Assembly: GCA_022545745.1 (NCBI GenBank)
Contig: JACZQL010000106.1
Coordinates: forward strand, 1-5,903
DNA from: Deltaproteobacteria bacterium
GTDB lineage: Bacteria > Desulfobacterota_B > Binatia > UBA9968
Length of the DNA: 5,903 bases
Direction of reading: 5' to 3'
The translations under genes were made by a program, and so were the position numbers. Below, piece by piece: positions 5,581 through 5,903 of this stretch. The notes beneath the pieces are model-generated. The model saw only the letters and a program-made list of their open reading frames with translations. It was not told where the DNA came from and did no database searches. The number at the start of each line of letters is the position of its first letter. Positions within the stretch are counted from its first letter, which is position 1.

Positions 5581-5903
5581 ATGAAGAATCTCGCCCAGTT
5601 AAGGAGCGACGCCCTCTCTATATTTCATAGTGGTGTGAAGGCTGCAGATCCGGAAAACGCTGTTCAACAATCGGTGAAGGTAAAGGGGCAGAAGTTGGTG
5701 ATCCAGGATAAGGTTTATGACCTCGCACGCTACGACGGTGTATATGTCATCGGCGCAGGCAAGGCGGCTGCTGCCATGGCTCAAGCGGTCGAGGCTCGGC
5801 TTAACCCATGGCTCAAGTGTGGTATCGTTAACGTTAAGTATGGTCACGGTATTCCCCTAAAATGGATCGAAGTGAATGAAGCCGGCCACCCGGTTCCAGA
5901 TGA
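5581..5903 (+). CDS. Glycerate 2-kinase, DUF4147/MOFRL type, N-terminal part (runs off window end)
   Basis: The first 107 residues are present, beginning MKNLAQLRSDALSIFHSGVK. The family N-terminus is clear: IFHSGVKAADPENAV (14-28), a VKVKGQKLVI strand region (32-41) and YDLARYDGVYVIGAGKAAAAM (46-66), where the GAGK loop with Lys61 belongs to the active-site region. VKYGHG (85-90) and VNEAGHPVPD (98-107) follow at the window edge. Enzymes of this type phosphorylate D-glycerate with ATP to 2-phosphoglycerate, feeding glycolysis/gluconeogenesis or serving the serine/glycerate pathways in the cytoplasm. Full-length members are about 400-450 residues with a C-terminal MOFRL domain, so roughly three quarters of the gene lies beyond the window. 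ATG 5581 matches the usual family start; there is no good Shine-Dalgarno sequence. It lies 184 bp after the GT20 stop on the same strand, too far to assume one operon. Confidence 0.88.
   Translation, partial: MKNLAQLRSDALSIFHSGVKAADPENAVQQSVKVKGQKLVIQDKVYDLARYDGVYVIGAGKAAAAMAQAVEARLNPWLKCGIVNVKYGHGIPLKWIEVNEAGHPVPD

Noticed and set aside
5599..5847. 82-residue minus-strand ORF
   Set aside because: It is antisense to the strongly recognisable glycerate kinase N-terminus, with shadow-like composition and no family resemblance.
1..5903. CRISPR array, tRNA/rRNA, insertion sequence, toxin-antitoxin or retron-like structure
   Set aside because: No regularly spaced direct repeats, no cloverleaf or rRNA-like stretches, no transposase or terminal inverted repeats, and no reverse transcriptase or paired small genes were seen on either strand.

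Overview
The window is a 5.9 kb bacterial segment. Most of it (about 415-5903) has moderate GC, roughly 50% by eye, and carries four recognisable genes. These are a proton-translocating antiporter subunit (MrpD/NuoL-like, + strand, missing its extreme N-terminus), an SLC13/ArsB-NhaD-type ion permease (- strand), a family GT20 sugar-phosphate synthase (trehalose-6-phosphate synthase type, + strand), and the first 107 codons of a DUF4147-type glycerate 2-kinase (+ strand, cut by the window end). The gene types suggest a free-living Gram-negative bacterium, perhaps Nitrospirota, NC10 or a deltaproteobacterial lineage. That placement is inference from protein flavour and is not secure.

Layout. 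Positions 1 to about 415 form a foreign-looking block of about 69% GC, with one possible + strand ORF and the C-terminal part of a small - strand membrane protein. The block joins the antiporter gene abruptly between about 400 and 436, and the join truncates both the - strand gene and the antiporter. This is either a recombination/insertion boundary or an assembly chimera. Positions 2059-2364 are a 306-bp space between the convergent antiporter and permease genes, with no clear gene or terminator. Positions 3715-3908 are a divergent regulatory region between the permease and the GT20 gene. It contains a near-consensus sigma-70 promoter (TTGACA, 17 bp, TATGCT) reading into the GT20 gene, a weaker candidate promoter for the permease, and two short dyads. 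Positions 5397-5580 separate the GT20 gene from the glycerate kinase and hold a possible 56-codon - strand ORF for a single-pass membrane protein.

How the genes may work together. An Mrp-type cation/proton antiporter subunit, an NhaD/ArsB-like permease and a compatible-solute synthase lie side by side. This would fit ion, pH and osmotic homeostasis, but the three genes are in different transcription units, so the link is only contextual. I did not find a convincing novel multi-gene system. The most useful points to check are the junction near 415, the unannotated small ORF at 5385-5555, and the degenerate second-half signature of the permease.
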